Numbered from the stretch's first letter, positions 25,253 to 34,783 are shown. The stretch: 64,000 nucleotides of DNA from Pseudobacteriovorax antillogorgiicola (GCA_945862295.1 CAMAXT010000003.1:21544-85543); one strand, 5' to 3'. The notes: generated by a model not told the origin, from the letters alone. Translations and numbers: made by a program.

Positions 25253-25741
25253 TTAGTTGCGAACGCGGGCGGTAAGAATACCAGCGGCTTCATGCATAAT
25301 AGATTGCTGAGCTTTTTCCATTAGAAGAATTTTTTCTGGCGAGTAGTTTCTTGAAGCAACGTAGGCTTTAGCTGCTTCAATGTTGATAGGGAAAATATCC
25401 TGATTATTTTTCTTGAAAAAGATTGAGCACTCTATGTCTTTAGCCACTTTCGTACAAGTTGCGTTGCTCTCTGGTCCAGATAGAGTTAAAGGGTCACTCG
25501 AGCTAACAGAATCAAGTTCGATCCACCGAGGATCAGCGCCATCAATTTGTTTTGGTAGCTTGTATCTTAAACTGATGAGGCCATTATTTTCGTTCCAATA
25601 AACATTTGTTGAGCGAAGAAGGACATCAACCTCTAAAAATTCACCAGCCGGAATTTTATAAACACCGCCGTCAGCAGCGAACGATGTTGTTGCACCGACT
25701 AATAAAAAAGCAGCTACTGGAAGCGCACGTAGAATACTCAT
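25253..25741 (-). CDS. Small secreted protein of unknown function
   Basis: 162 residues with a signal peptide (MSILRALPVAAFLLVGATTSFA) and a mature part with one pair of Cys residues about eight apart (ATCTKVAKDIECS), probably a disulphide. The central region is beta-rich, and the C-terminus has a helix (YSPEKILLMEKAQQSIMHEA). No family recognised. Its ATG overlaps the stop of the regulator gene (ATGA), and GGAG lies upstream, so it is translationally coupled to that regulator and may be its target or partner. Confidence 0.7.
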   Translation of the reverse strand: MSILRALPVAAFLLVGATTSFAADGGVYKIPAGEFLEVDVLLRSTNVYWNENNGLISLRYKLPKQIDGADPRWIELDSVSSSDPLTLSGPESNATCTKVAKDIECSIFFKKNNQDIFPINIEAAKAYVASRNYSPEKILLMEKAQQSIMHEAAGILTARVRN

Positions 25742-27663
25742 ACATTCTCCTTTAAACCATCTGAGGATCGATAAAATGTGGCTCTACCTGAGCCGCATCG
25801 TTGAATAGCACCTAATTCGACCAGCTTAGAAAGATCTCTAGTTGCTGTTGCGTCGGATACTTTCAGCCTGGCTATGAGATCCTTTGGCTGTATTTTTTCA
25901 CCGCTGCCGGTCCATTTCAATACTTCAATTTGCCTGATATTTAAATGGGCCATAATGACACTCAACCGAGAATTCTCATCAGCATCTTTTTGGTCATTCA
26001 CCAGATCGAGATCATTTAACAATACGGGCGTATCTGCTAGATCGACAGGCGAATCAACATCCCCGTCGTGTCCGGTTTGGTCGCCAATTTGGCGGAAAGA
26101 TACCAGTCCGTTTTTGACTTTTACACTTTCCTGTAACCGGTAACCTACCTCTGATACTTCAATCCATCTGCTAAACGGACCAAGTAGTTTTCTCGTCCGG
26201 GCGATCAACCCATATATTAGAGCATCATGCCTAAGAGGATTGTAATTTTGGCCCCAAAGCTTAGCCGTTAACTCGTCTTTCGTCAGGTCTCCAGCATTCG
26301 CGAGTGTGCATAGAAGCTTGCGAATAAGATGACTACAGCCTTCTTTTTTATGCTCGACGTGACCGTTTGAAAAAATAGTCAAGGATCCAGGCTCGAGATC
26401 AAAAACAATGAGCATCTGCTCAGGATCGATACTCAGAGCGTTGCGAAGTAGACCAATCCAACCGGTCGCAAAGATGTCTTCAATCGCACCTGGATTGCGC
26501 ATTTGAATATCATCAATCAAATCGCCAAGTGGGTCTTCGCCACGCCGGAATTCTGAAACTTGATATTCCTGGCGTGCAAGAATACGGCGCGCAACATAGC
26601 CACCAGTCTTGAAAGAGAGGACTCGCAATGTCGAAAAAATACCAGTCCGCTCACGGTGCATGCCGAGCTTTTCTAAAATGATCGCCTGCAAGCCAAGAGA
26701 TTTAATAACAGAAGGGATGTGGGTCCGCTCTTGTGCTCTCTGGGATGCGTTGCGAGCAATCGAAAGCGCTACCGAATAACTACCCCTTTGCATCTGAACG
26801 GTCGCGAGACCAAGGTTATAGATCGTCTCAAGATAAGGATTGTCGACTTGATAAACGAGCGGACTAGCTTTATCTAGCAACTTAGAAGCTTCCTTGAGGT
26901 CGCCTTTCAGAGTCATAATTTTTGCGAGATGTACGTAGAGTGATGCTTTGGTGTAAGAGTCTTCGTAGCGGCATTTAAACAATGCGTCATTTAGTTCGGT
27001 AACAATTTGATCGGCGTGCGTGAGACCGTAGGTTGCACGGTAGAGGCGTTTTGCTGCATCGAAAGTTTGTGTTAGTGCGCCCTGTCCGAGTTTCTGCGCT
27101 TTCGCTGCAGAAATCTCTAGGCTCTTCAGCCCTGCTCTTATCTGTCCCAATTGCAGTTGGACATGACCGCATAATTCATGAGCAAGTGCAGCACCATAAG
27201 CATAGTTGCCGCCGGTCGCTGCTTTCAATGATTTAACAACCCAGAAGTTCGCTTGATGGAAGTATCCAGTGGTGTACCGGAAAAATGCTAAACCTTGAAA
27301 AACATAGAACTGAATTTTATCGATATCACTTTGCGACGCAGAATTTGAATTTATCCAAACGGACCCTTGCTTTAGATTTCTCAGGAACAGCTGCTGCGCC
27401 GTTTTCGTTCGCCGCTCTCTACAAACAGCTAAGGCATAGAAAAATCTCGCTATGATCAGATCAGGGGCGGCCAGCTTGTTTTCATAGCTCTCATAAAGCC
27501 CTTCAGCTTCCGCGGTCCGACCGAGAAAGGAGAGAGCTCCAACAATCCATGGAATGGACGGCAGATCAGCAACAAACGCTGGCGAATCAATGGTTTCGGC
27601 CAGGATTTCATTGTATCTTCCAGCTGACTGGAGGGATTCAAGTTTTGAGCTTATAGATTCCAT
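25738..27663 (-). CDS. Regulator: TPR-like repeats with OmpR-type and DeoR/MarR-type DNA-binding domains
   Basis: 641 residues, cytoplasmic. Residues about 1-380 are helical repeats resembling TPR (AYGAALAHELCGHVQLQLG and YLETIYNLGLATVQMQRGSYS). A segment at about 425-510 (LTKDELTAKLWG, HDALIYGLIARTRKLLG, EVSEVGYRL) matches an OmpR/PhoB-type winged helix. The last 70 residues (RQIEVLKWTGSGEKIQPKDL, ATATRDLSKLVELGAIQRCG) form a second winged helix of the DeoR/MarR kind. No receiver domain or nucleotide site is visible. GGAATTGT precedes the ATG. Two unlike DNA-binding domains in one protein are unusual. The downstream secreted protein gene overlaps it. Confidence 0.7.
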   Translation of the reverse strand: MESISSKLESLQSAGRYNEILAETIDSPAFVADLPSIPWIVGALSFLGRTAEAEGLYESYENKLAAPDLIIARFFYALAVCRERRTKTAQQLFLRNLKQGSVWINSNSASQSDIDKIQFYVFQGLAFFRYTTGYFHQANFWVVKSLKAATGGNYAYGAALAHELCGHVQLQLGQIRAGLKSLEISAAKAQKLGQGALTQTFDAAKRLYRATYGLTHADQIVTELNDALFKCRYEDSYTKASLYVHLAKIMTLKGDLKEASKLLDKASPLVYQVDNPYLETIYNLGLATVQMQRGSYSVALSIARNASQRAQERTHIPSVIKSLGLQAIILEKLGMHRERTGIFSTLRVLSFKTGGYVARRILARQEYQVSEFRRGEDPLGDLIDDIQMRNPGAIEDIFATGWIGLLRNALSIDPEQMLIVFDLEPGSLTIFSNGHVEHKKEGCSHLIRKLLCTLANAGDLTKDELTAKLWGQNYNPLRHDALIYGLIARTRKLLGPFSRWIEVSEVGYRLQESVKVKNGLVSFRQIGDQTGHDGDVDSPVDLADTPVLLNDLDLVNDQKDADENSRLSVIMAHLNIRQIEVLKWTGSGEKIQPKDLIARLKVSDATATRDLSKLVELGAIQRCGSGRATFYRSSDGLKENV

Positions 27664-27724
27664 ACAATTCCATGTTAAGTCGAGACACTTTTAAAACATT
27701 CTAATAAAAAAGTCAATTTGCCCC

Positions 27725-28726
27725 CTATTTTAAACTCGAGGCCCTCCACATCGTTTTTTCCATTTGAGATCGGTAAGATAGGATCAAAATGCCTCCCCAT
27801 ACCAAAAGCATATAAGCCAGACTTATAGCTGGTAACCCAGTAAACAAACCCGTCCGTAAGGCTGCCATTTCCATGAACGGCGCACAGGCTACCATCAGAT
27901 ATTTCGCAGACTTATCGAGTTTGTCGAACTTAGCTTCACAAGCGATCACCGCAAACACCGCCGGAAAGATCGTCAGCCCGCTCATCACCACCCAACCTTC
28001 AAACCCAACTAACCAACCAATCAAAAGTGAATACAGAGCTGCGAGTGCAATCTCGTGTGCAATTTTCCAAAACCGCACAGACAAGATTGCAAACACGACG
28101 ATGCCTAGCGCTTCGCTTTCAATAAAAAATATTTCTGAGAAGCCACGAAAGTAAGCGGTCGTTAACGCTGCAAAACTTACTGACTCGACAACCTCACCCG
28201 CTGGCAAACGAAACCAGTGAATAACACTTCCAGCCGAGACATACCAAAGTACCCACACAGTAAAGATGTAAGGCAAAACCAGAATCGGCAGATTCCAAGG
28301 TAGAAGAAGTCTTTTCGAAATCAACGCGAACATACTAACCAAAGCTGGAGCGATCAGACACATTGCAAAGAGTGACGTTAAACTCGCAGAAAAAGCTGCC
28401 AAAGCGAGCCCTAGAAAGATACCGTTAACTGCTAAGGATGAGTCAACAATGCCGGCACGATCGGTTTTTAAAAGGCGGCCGTACTGAATAGCTAAGAAGG
28501 CGCAGATAAAACTTGCAGCAGCATGCTTAGGCGAGAATGCAAAGAGCGCGATGCCAAGGGTAATAGCAAATATTTTGCTGTTATTAAAAAATGTGTTGCT
28601 CAGGCCATCCAAGAAAGGACACGCAACGACTTCAAAAGCTTGCTTTGCAATTCTTGAAACAGGCGATGCCACCTTTGTATTTGGCAGTACAGCACTAATA
28701 TCATTTATTCTTAAAGACTGACCCAT
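27725..28726 (-). CDS. Urea-transporter-family (UT) channel-like membrane protein
   Basis: The start at 28726 (MGQSLRINDIS) follows AGGAGG at 7 bases; a longer frame to 28756 overlaps the preceding gene. It is a 333-residue integral membrane protein with about ten hydrophobic segments. An N-terminal soluble part precedes NTFFNNSKIFAITLGIALF, then DSSLAVNGIFLGLALAAF (the UT family has GLxGFNxxLxGxAL here) and LLLPWNLPILVLPYIFTVW. UT channels carry urea or small amides. The match is by pattern and not decisive; an unrelated carrier is possible. It is the last gene of the operon 31543-27725, so it probably moves a substrate or by-product of that pathway. Confidence 0.6.
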   Translation of the reverse strand: MGQSLRINDISAVLPNTKVASPVSRIAKQAFEVVACPFLDGLSNTFFNNSKIFAITLGIALFAFSPKHAAASFICAFLAIQYGRLLKTDRAGIVDSSLAVNGIFLGLALAAFSASLTSLFAMCLIAPALVSMFALISKRLLLPWNLPILVLPYIFTVWVLWYVSAGSVIHWFRLPAGEVVESVSFAALTTAYFRGFSEIFFIESEALGIVVFAILSVRFWKIAHEIALAALYSLLIGWLVGFEGWVVMSGLTIFPAVFAVIACEAKFDKLDKSAKYLMVACAPFMEMAALRTGLFTGLPAISLAYMLLVWGGILILSYRSQMEKTMWRASSLK

Positions 28727-29322
28727 TGAAAGCCTCCTAGGGTTTGATGCTGCCACTGCAAAACTTCTGATGACTCTACGCGTACTGCAAAATGCCCGTT
28801 GTGACCTTTTGTGATATCTGCGTCAAGCCAGACACCGTCAGTTGGATCGTAAAGTTCGCAGCGACTGTCAGACGTTTTTACAGCACAGATCTCGTGATAG
28901 ACGAAATTCTTAGAAACCCAAGGAAGGGAGTTTGCCGCGCCGTCCCAGCGTTTTTGCCAATGACTCGTGGCGGACTGTTGCTGAAGACGTAGCACCTGCG
29001 CATCAAAGCACTCGATACCTTTCGCAGCAAAGATTAGATTTGCAAAGGCTCGAAATAGACCGCAATCGATAACCGGCAAACTAACTGCTTCACACCAGTA
29101 TACAGGCCATGCGGATGGTCCCCATTCATAAAAAGTTTTTAGCCATCCAGGTCCCGCGAGGCGCGCCCCATCGGTGACGCTGAAATCAAAGGACCTCGCC
29201 ATAGCAACCAGCCAGTTCCGTGCGTTCTTGCAACAATCCTTTCCCGCGTGCGACTGCACGTCAGGACAATTGTTTCTTATGATCAAGTTATTTTGTTCAA
29301 TAACCGCCGCGGCCAAATTCAT
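28711..29322 (-). CDS. Transglutaminase/cysteine-protease-like protein
   Basis: 203 residues, cytoplasmic. VIDCGLFRAFANLIF supplies a Cys at the start of a helix, VYHEICAV a His in a strand and ELYDPTDGVWLD an Asp, in the order and spacing of transglutaminase-like cysteine enzymes. The rest matches no family I know. The gene has AGGAG about 9 bases before its ATG, lies inside the end of the ATP-grasp/decarboxylase gene (26-base overlap) and overlaps the channel gene by 16 bases, so the three are made together. An amide hydrolase or acyl-transfer step in the same pathway is a reasonable guess. Confidence 0.6.
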   Translation of the reverse strand: MNLAAAVIEQNNLIIRNNCPDVQSHAGKDCCKNARNWLVAMARSFDFSVTDGARLAGPGWLKTFYEWGPSAWPVYWCEAVSLPVIDCGLFRAFANLIFAAKGIECFDAQVLRLQQQSATSHWQKRWDGAANSLPWVSKNFVYHEICAVKTSDSRCELYDPTDGVWLDADITKGHNGHFAVRVESSEVLQWQHQTLGGFQWVSL

Positions 29323-31543
29323 AACTCATGCTCCTTTCGTAAGCGCCTGCATCACCAATAATAATTCTGTCACCGATGGCAATGTCATCTGGCAAATCAA
29401 GACCGTTTGAGACGATGTCGTCTTCCATACAGATCCGGCCAAGAACTTTGGTTCTGCCATTGCCGATTTTTACCAGGGTTTGCCCTGGTTTCTGCAAAAA
29501 GAATCGGTGCGGATAAACACCAATCAGAGGAAGCTCAGCGATACAAGTGTCAACAACAATCTCAACCGGGAGATCGCCAGTACGACGAACGTCAACAATT
29601 GTCGTTACCAGTGCCATCGCATCTTGCGTCATCGCTCGGCCAGGCTCAATGATGACACGCTCGACGTGTTCTAAACTTTGCCGCATGAATGCTACGATCT
29701 CAGTCCAAGGAATTGTGAAAAGATCTCTCGGGTGGTAGCCGCCACCCATATCGATAACTGATACCTTCTTGCTCGTGGCCGCTTCGATGTTAAGCGCCCA
29801 AACAAGCATCGACTCAACAGCATCCTGCCAATGACTATTGCCGATAAGGTTGCTGGCTAGGTGCAGATGCACGCCGAATTTAATATGGCTAGGGATCTCT
29901 GAAATCACTTGGCACAGTTCGTTGAATTTAGCCGGCGTGTCAATTTCAATGCCAAATCTAGATTTAAAACCGGGAATCTTTAAACGAACACCCCAGACTT
30001 GGTCGCTTCTATTTGATTGAATTAAGCGCTTAAGTTCTTCAACAGAGTCGGCGAAGACAGCGTAGAGACCGTCAAAAGACTCCATACTCATCGGCCACCA
30101 CTTCGCAGGACCGTTTAAAATAATTTCAGATTTATTCCAACCAGTCTCTACCGCTCGTTTGACCTCGAGCATACTGATGCATTCACCAAGCATACCGGCG
30201 TTGCGAGCAGATTTACAAAACACTTCGTCAGGATTTGTTTTAATACTGTAACCGGCCACAAAACCGATCGACTTATTTTCTATAAGAAACTCTTTGATCG
30301 CCGAAAAATTCTTTTGCAGCATGCCCGGTAAGACCAATCGCTCAGGCGTTGGTCGCGCTTCAGAGATTTCGTCTCTAAGGTATGGCTCGACATCAGAGAT
30401 CAGAATCAAATCATCAGCCTCAGATACAGCTGCAGCGAACTTATGTTCAACCTCACGAGAATCCTTGTCGATAATATCAACCAAACTCGCCATTCCAGCG
30501 CCGTATTTTCCTGACATTGAAATTTGCCCATGCAGCGGCTCAGAAACCAAAGGTAGAGGCGTGTGCTCAAGCACCGGAATCTCTGTCACCACGCGGGTGA
30601 ACTGATTGCTGCGCGGCGATGACGTCACCTCTGGCTTGAGACCGGTGAACGCTTCGAAAAGCATTGCTGGTAGATTTATTCCTGCGATCGCCGTACCAAA
30701 GATCCATGCTGGAAACCTTGGGTTCATTTCCATAAACCAAAGCTTGCCGTCACTGTCTTTTAGCAACTCAATTTCAGCGCCGCCGCTCCAATTAATGTTC
30801 TTAACGGCGACTGCTAGGTGTTCTCGTAAGTATGTTTCCAGAGGCTCGATCTTTCCTGACCAGGTCTTGCCATCAGGAGTCGTGACACGCTTGCGCATAT
30901 ATACGGCGTCTAGGAGTTGTCCTTCCTTTGCAGAAAAGCAGATGCTTTCCTCGACACCTTTTTTATGGGCTTGGAGAAAGAGCTTATCTGAAGACCATTT
31001 CATACTGAGGTGGCTTCTTTGCGCGGAAAAAGTCTGCCAATTTCCTATGAAACTGGCATCGTGGTATGGACCTTTAAGCCAAAGACGCCACGCACTGCGA
31101 CGACAGAAATCATGGATCTCGGTCTCATGACAATTGATCGTAAGAGTTTCCGGAACACCGAAAGGCAAAAACTCAGTGACTGATGCATAGGGTTTGCTCG
31201 CTGCCCTTAATGCGGACGTTGCTGGTGACAGCAGTCGCGGGTGATAGCCGATATTTTTCGCTAGCCATATAGTCTCAAGATCTAACGTTGGAATGTAGTA
31301 CCCGCCTTCATCCAGAACTGTCTGAATAAAAGTTTTGTGCGTATCTAAGTCCATCAAATCCCAACTAGGATGAACAATAGTTTCATCAAATACATCGTGG
31401 TGCAGACCAGAACTTCCCGCCCAATAATCCATTCCTATGATTTTAATATTGGGATAGGATTCGCGAATTGCGCGGGCGACACCTATGCCCGCCGAAGGGC
31501 TTGGACCTGAGTAGAGACCTGAAATTAAAAGTTTGTTCGTCAT
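29297..31543 (-). CDS. ATP-grasp ligase fused to a PLP-dependent amino-acid decarboxylase
   Basis: Start 31543 (MTNKLLISGLYSG) is preferred; a frame to 31603 adds 20 residues without a ribosome site. Residues about 1-365 are an ATP-grasp module: WLKGPYHDA, an SAKEG-rich core, GGAEIEL and FMEMNPRFPAW (the E-x-N-P-R metal motif). Residues about 400-745 are a fold III PLP decarboxylase. Lys435 in GYSIKTNP binds PLP, followed by MGGGYHPRD, IEPGRAM and a C-terminal GRICMEDDIV ... GAYERSMSYEFG, as in diaminopimelate/ornithine/arginine decarboxylases. The protein should decarboxylate a basic amino acid and ligate a product to a carboxylate. I know of no such fusion in a named pathway. Confidence 0.85.
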   Translation of the reverse strand: MTNKLLISGLYSGPSPSAGIGVARAIRESYPNIKIIGMDYWAGSSGLHHDVFDETIVHPSWDLMDLDTHKTFIQTVLDEGGYYIPTLDLETIWLAKNIGYHPRLLSPATSALRAASKPYASVTEFLPFGVPETLTINCHETEIHDFCRRSAWRLWLKGPYHDASFIGNWQTFSAQRSHLSMKWSSDKLFLQAHKKGVEESICFSAKEGQLLDAVYMRKRVTTPDGKTWSGKIEPLETYLREHLAVAVKNINWSGGAEIELLKDSDGKLWFMEMNPRFPAWIFGTAIAGINLPAMLFEAFTGLKPEVTSSPRSNQFTRVVTEIPVLEHTPLPLVSEPLHGQISMSGKYGAGMASLVDIIDKDSREVEHKFAAAVSEADDLILISDVEPYLRDEISEARPTPERLVLPGMLQKNFSAIKEFLIENKSIGFVAGYSIKTNPDEVFCKSARNAGMLGECISMLEVKRAVETGWNKSEIILNGPAKWWPMSMESFDGLYAVFADSVEELKRLIQSNRSDQVWGVRLKIPGFKSRFGIEIDTPAKFNELCQVISEIPSHIKFGVHLHLASNLIGNSHWQDAVESMLVWALNIEAATSKKVSVIDMGGGYHPRDLFTIPWTEIVAFMRQSLEHVERVIIEPGRAMTQDAMALVTTIVDVRRTGDLPVEIVVDTCIAELPLIGVYPHRFFLQKPGQTLVKIGNGRTKVLGRICMEDDIVSNGLDLPDDIAIGDRIIIGDAGAYERSMSYEFGRGGY

Positions 31544-31662
31544 GTAGTTTTTGCTCACAGAATTAAAGGCTACCAATGTCCTCACGACCGAGTTTAGGGA
31601 CATGCGGGAAGGGTTGGTACTACCTTGAGCTGCGAAGAATGAGGCGATCTGAAGAGATATAA

Positions 31663-32109
31663 ATGATTAGAATCAAAGAAAAAAAGCGACCAACGGCCTT
31701 TCGGCGGGCGGTAGTGCAACGCCACCCAATGGGTTGCGCAGTGGCATGTGTGGCCTTTTCACTAGGCCTTTCTTACGACAAAGCTCTTAATTTTTTTCGC
31801 ATAAAAAAAAATGCCTGGCTCAACGGTTTCATGTGCCCTGAGATCACCGCCATATTAAACGCCTCAAGCCAAATCGACTACAAATGGCGTCAAGTGAAAG
31901 GACCTCAAAGTAGTAAGTCATTGGCTCCAATGACCATCGTCTTCTGTAAACCTTCAAGGCACTATCCGCACGGACACTTCCTAGTTAAACGAAAAGAAGG
32001 TGAATTCATGAATCCCTGGATTAATTTTCCAGAGATCGCACCCGCCAAAGCCGGATTTCAGTCTAAGTTGCCATCTAAAATTAGCTACGTAATCGAGCCA
32101 TCTACCTAA
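31663..32109 (+). CDS. C39-like cysteine peptidase
   Basis: 148 residues, no signal peptide, basic N-terminus. QRHPMGCAVACVAFSLGLSY resembles the catalytic Cys helix of C39-like peptidases, and the late PHGHFLVKRKEGEFMNPWINF gives the His strand with a trailing Asn-Pro. C39 peptidases cleave double-glycine leader peptides, but a stand-alone soluble member may act on other amides. GAAGAG precedes the ATG. It is divergent from the ATP-grasp operon with only about 120 bases between, implying shared control; this supports but does not prove a common pathway. Confidence 0.6.
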   Translation: MIRIKEKKRPTAFRRAVVQRHPMGCAVACVAFSLGLSYDKALNFFRIKKNAWLNGFMCPEITAILNASSQIDYKWRQVKGPQSSKSLAPMTIVFCKPSRHYPHGHFLVKRKEGEFMNPWINFPEIAPAKAGFQSKLPSKISYVIEPST

Positions 32110-32264
32110 TATGTCGATGAAAACCTAATTGGACTCGAAGCTCCGTTGACTTAAGAGATCGGTTTCCACAATACTGTGGCGCAAGGTGCTAGATATGCCG
32201 GCCGTCAGGGTCGGCAAGGTCGGTCGCCACGATTTTTTTGCATCCCCTTACATGAGGCAAAATA

Positions 32265-32966
32265 GTGAAAAAAAGCACAAAAACAGAACGCTTTCTTCTC
32301 GCAGGAGCGACGCTTCTACTTTTACCAATGTTGTCCTACACCGTGTATCTCACGCACATTTCAATGATCGAAGGAGAGATCTACAAAAACGCACCATTGA
32401 TCAACCCCCAAGACGGCACCACAGTTACTCCAGAATACGGGGTTTTCTATCAGGCGCGTGGTAAAATTTCTGGACCCCTTCTTAACCCCCCTGAGCATCC
32501 AGAAATCAAAGATGGGCTACAAACCATCATCACTCGTGAAGCTTTAAATGCGGAAACGCAAACCTGGAAGCAGGTTGATAAAAAACCGTCTTGGATTAGA
32601 GCAAATGATTTCTCGATCGGTGATCAGCCAATCAAGGTCGCTGTCGCGTCAAGACTGATGATGGAGACGAAAACAGAAACTGTCCAGCGCACTGATACGG
32701 AACGGTTCATCATCGAACAACAGATCGCGCAACCTGTCGACTACGTGGTCTTCGGTATGTTTGTTACCGGCTTTCTTCAAGACGGTCACCACGAAAGACT
32801 GGTCATAGCACCCCTATCAGAGATTGATAACGTCCTTGCCTACATTGCCGATTCCGGCAGGAAAAAAGCTACAGTCATGGCGATTTTATCAAGCATTATT
32901 ATCATCCTAATCGGACTAACAATTAAGGGTGCTTTGTCTAGTCCACAACGAGTCGTCGCTAGGTAA
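32265..32966 (+). CDS. Membrane protein with two terminal TM segments, unknown
   Basis: 233 residues starting at a GTG. One hydrophobic segment is near the N-terminus (FLLAGATLLLLPMLSYTVYL) and one near the C-terminus (ATVMAILSSIIIILIGLTIK), with about 165 residues between, probably periplasmic or facing one compartment. The middle has GKISGPLLNPPEHPEI, NDFSIGDQPIKV and VIAPLSEIDNVLAYI, which vaguely recall GIDE/TMEM43-like beta domains. No function is assigned. It stands alone; the 155 bases upstream hold no clear gene. Confidence 0.65.
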   Translation: MKKSTKTERFLLAGATLLLLPMLSYTVYLTHISMIEGEIYKNAPLINPQDGTTVTPEYGVFYQARGKISGPLLNPPEHPEIKDGLQTIITREALNAETQTWKQVDKKPSWIRANDFSIGDQPIKVAVASRLMMETKTETVQRTDTERFIIEQQIAQPVDYVVFGMFVTGFLQDGHHERLVIAPLSEIDNVLAYIADSGRKKATVMAILSSIIIILIGLTIKGALSSPQRVVAR

Positions 32967-33086
32967 AATTTTCACAACTATCTGCGACTTTCGCCCCAAA
33001 AATCATCACTGGCCAGGGCATAATTGCATCGTCTATTGATGTGGATGTATCATTATAGACAGCTAACCACTAAGGAAGGACTTTGT

Positions 33087-33479
33087 ATGGCGTTTAAGCT
33101 TTCACGCGCTTCTAGTTTTATTGGTGCTCTTGTCGTAACCAGTGCCGTTGCGCTCGGTGCGATGTCTTGCGGAGAAGACAGCAAAAAAGAAGAGGCTGCT
33201 GCGCCTATTACTACTACTACTACTATTAAGTATGCTGACGTCTCAACATTCGTAAACGCAAACTGTGCAAACTCTGGATGCCATAATGCAACAACCAAAG
33301 CTGGTTCTTACGATATGTCTACAATAGTTGGCATTGCTGCAAAGGCAAGTAAATCAGTAACTCGAATCGAAGAAAAGACGATGCCGCAGGTTGGTTCAGC
33401 GCAGAAAACCGCGTTCGATGCCGATAAAACCAACTCTGCAAAAGTCCTCGAATGGCTGAAGGCAGGCGCACCTGAGTAA
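33087..33479 (+). CDS. Small heme-binding lipoprotein (CxxxxCH)
   Basis: ATG 33087 has AAGGAAGG 8 bases upstream, so a longer frame from 33024 is rejected. A lipoprotein signal (SAVALGAMSC) is followed by a Thr-rich linker and CANSGCHN, a CxxxxCH heme-like motif. EEKTMPQVG near the end could supply the Met ligand and VLEWLKAGAP the usual final helix. It resembles the compact cytochrome c domains of the protein at 22408, although the wider CH spacing makes heme attachment uncertain. A rho-independent terminator follows. Confidence 0.8.
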   Translation: MAFKLSRASSFIGALVVTSAVALGAMSCGEDSKKEEAAAPITTTTTIKYADVSTFVNANCANSGCHNATTKAGSYDMSTIVGIAAKASKSVTRIEEKTMPQVGSAQKTAFDADKTNSAKVLEWLKAGAPE

Positions 33480-33502
33480 GTTGTTCCTCAAAAATTAGCC
33501 CA

Positions 33503-33531
33503 AGCCTCAAGATCTCGCTTGAGGCTTTTTT
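33503..33531 (+). terminator. Rho-independent terminator
   Basis: AGCCTCAAG (33503-33511) pairs perfectly with CTTGAGGCT (33518-33526) across a 6-base loop, and TTTTTT follows to 33531. It ends the heme lipoprotein transcript. Confidence 0.93.
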
Positions 33532-33613
33532 ACTACCAACCCACCATAATAACTTCACTTTATATCCATTTAGAGATTTCGACAAAGCTCCGATAAGTAG
33601 ATATGGAACCCGG

Positions 33614-34591
33614 ATGCAACGAGCCATATTGAAGAGCGCACACATTACAACTGACAAAACACTACTCCAGGCAAAACGCATTCTGACAATGTCTGTAGGC
33701 GTTTGTCTTTTGTTTTTTACAAGCTGCGGTAAGGCTGAAAAAAAATCAGAGGATCAACCAATCGACACCGCCAAGGTCGAGGAAGAAACCGATAAGAACG
33801 TTGCTCCGATTGATTCAAACGATCCAAAAAACACCACAGAAAAAACCGACAACATATCTAGCATCACACCAGTTGTTCTTTTTCTAGGTGGCTACACCAG
33901 CTGCCCGCGAAATGCTGAAGGTAATGAAGACCCAAGAACTATGGATCTCATTTCTATGTTTGATGGAGCAAAGGCCGGTGTCGCAGATATCAGCGGCCTC
34001 AATGAAACTAGATACCTACTTTCATGTTACGGCTTCGATCCTGAGTCGATCAGTTATGTGCTGTCCAGTGAACCGGACAAAGTTCGCTTTAAAAAAGTGG
34101 CTGACATGGAAGCTGATTTCGCAATGTTAATTAAAGACCTCCCGAATCCCGTCATATTTGTAACCGGTCACTCTTACGGTGCTTACACCGCCTTAAAACT
34201 AATCTCAGGTGCGGCCAAGGAAACAACGTTCGCTGGACTTGTGACCTTAGACGCTATTAGCAAAGTCGGTTGCACACCGGCGAATGCTCTCCCTGCCATT
34301 CTCGGCGGGACACCTGTACCCAAAGAATGTTTGGAGGCTCCTGCAGATATCAACACTGAAGAACAAAAGTTGATCCTCTCGAAATCACCGACTTGGCTGA
34401 ACTACTACCAGACTGACTCAATAATTTTACATTCGAGTGAATTTGCTTCCGCTCAAAATTTCAAAATGCATTATGAAGGCACCGGAATCAATCCACACAT
34501 GGAGGTACTCTATGATGAGGCAGTAGAGAACTCAGTTGTCGATTTGATCGTCTCCAAAACGAAAGCTGCTGCCGAACAAACGGCTGATTAA
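33614..34591 (+). CDS. Envelope-anchored alpha/beta hydrolase lipoprotein
   Basis: The signal peptide and lipobox (SVGVCLLFFTSC) follow a basic 25-residue start; the initiation codon may instead be ATG 33689. After a charged linker, VVLFLGGYTSC opens the fold, GHSYGAYTALKL is the serine nucleophile elbow, LVTLDAIS gives an acid and INPHMEVL the His. Substrate unknown. It is near, but not clearly in, the transcript of the thiol-protein genes that start at 34784. Confidence 0.75.
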   Translation: MQRAILKSAHITTDKTLLQAKRILTMSVGVCLLFFTSCGKAEKKSEDQPIDTAKVEEETDKNVAPIDSNDPKNTTEKTDNISSITPVVLFLGGYTSCPRNAEGNEDPRTMDLISMFDGAKAGVADISGLNETRYLLSCYGFDPESISYVLSSEPDKVRFKKVADMEADFAMLIKDLPNPVIFVTGHSYGAYTALKLISGAAKETTFAGLVTLDAISKVGCTPANALPAILGGTPVPKECLEAPADINTEEQKLILSKSPTWLNYYQTDSIILHSSEFASAQNFKMHYEGTGINPHMEVLYDEAVENSVVDLIVSKTKAAAEQTAD

Positions 34592-34783
34592 ACGTAGTCG
34601 AACTGAGCTAACCTCCGGTTATAAAATATCTAAATATCTAACACCGACCAGTTTATCGACAGCGTCAGGTGCCTCACCCGTGATGGTAAGATCCTGAAAT
34701 ATATAGATAAATTTATCACCAGGTCATGGCATACACCTTGAATCCGATAAGAAACGAGCGTCAATAAAGGAAATGAGGACACT

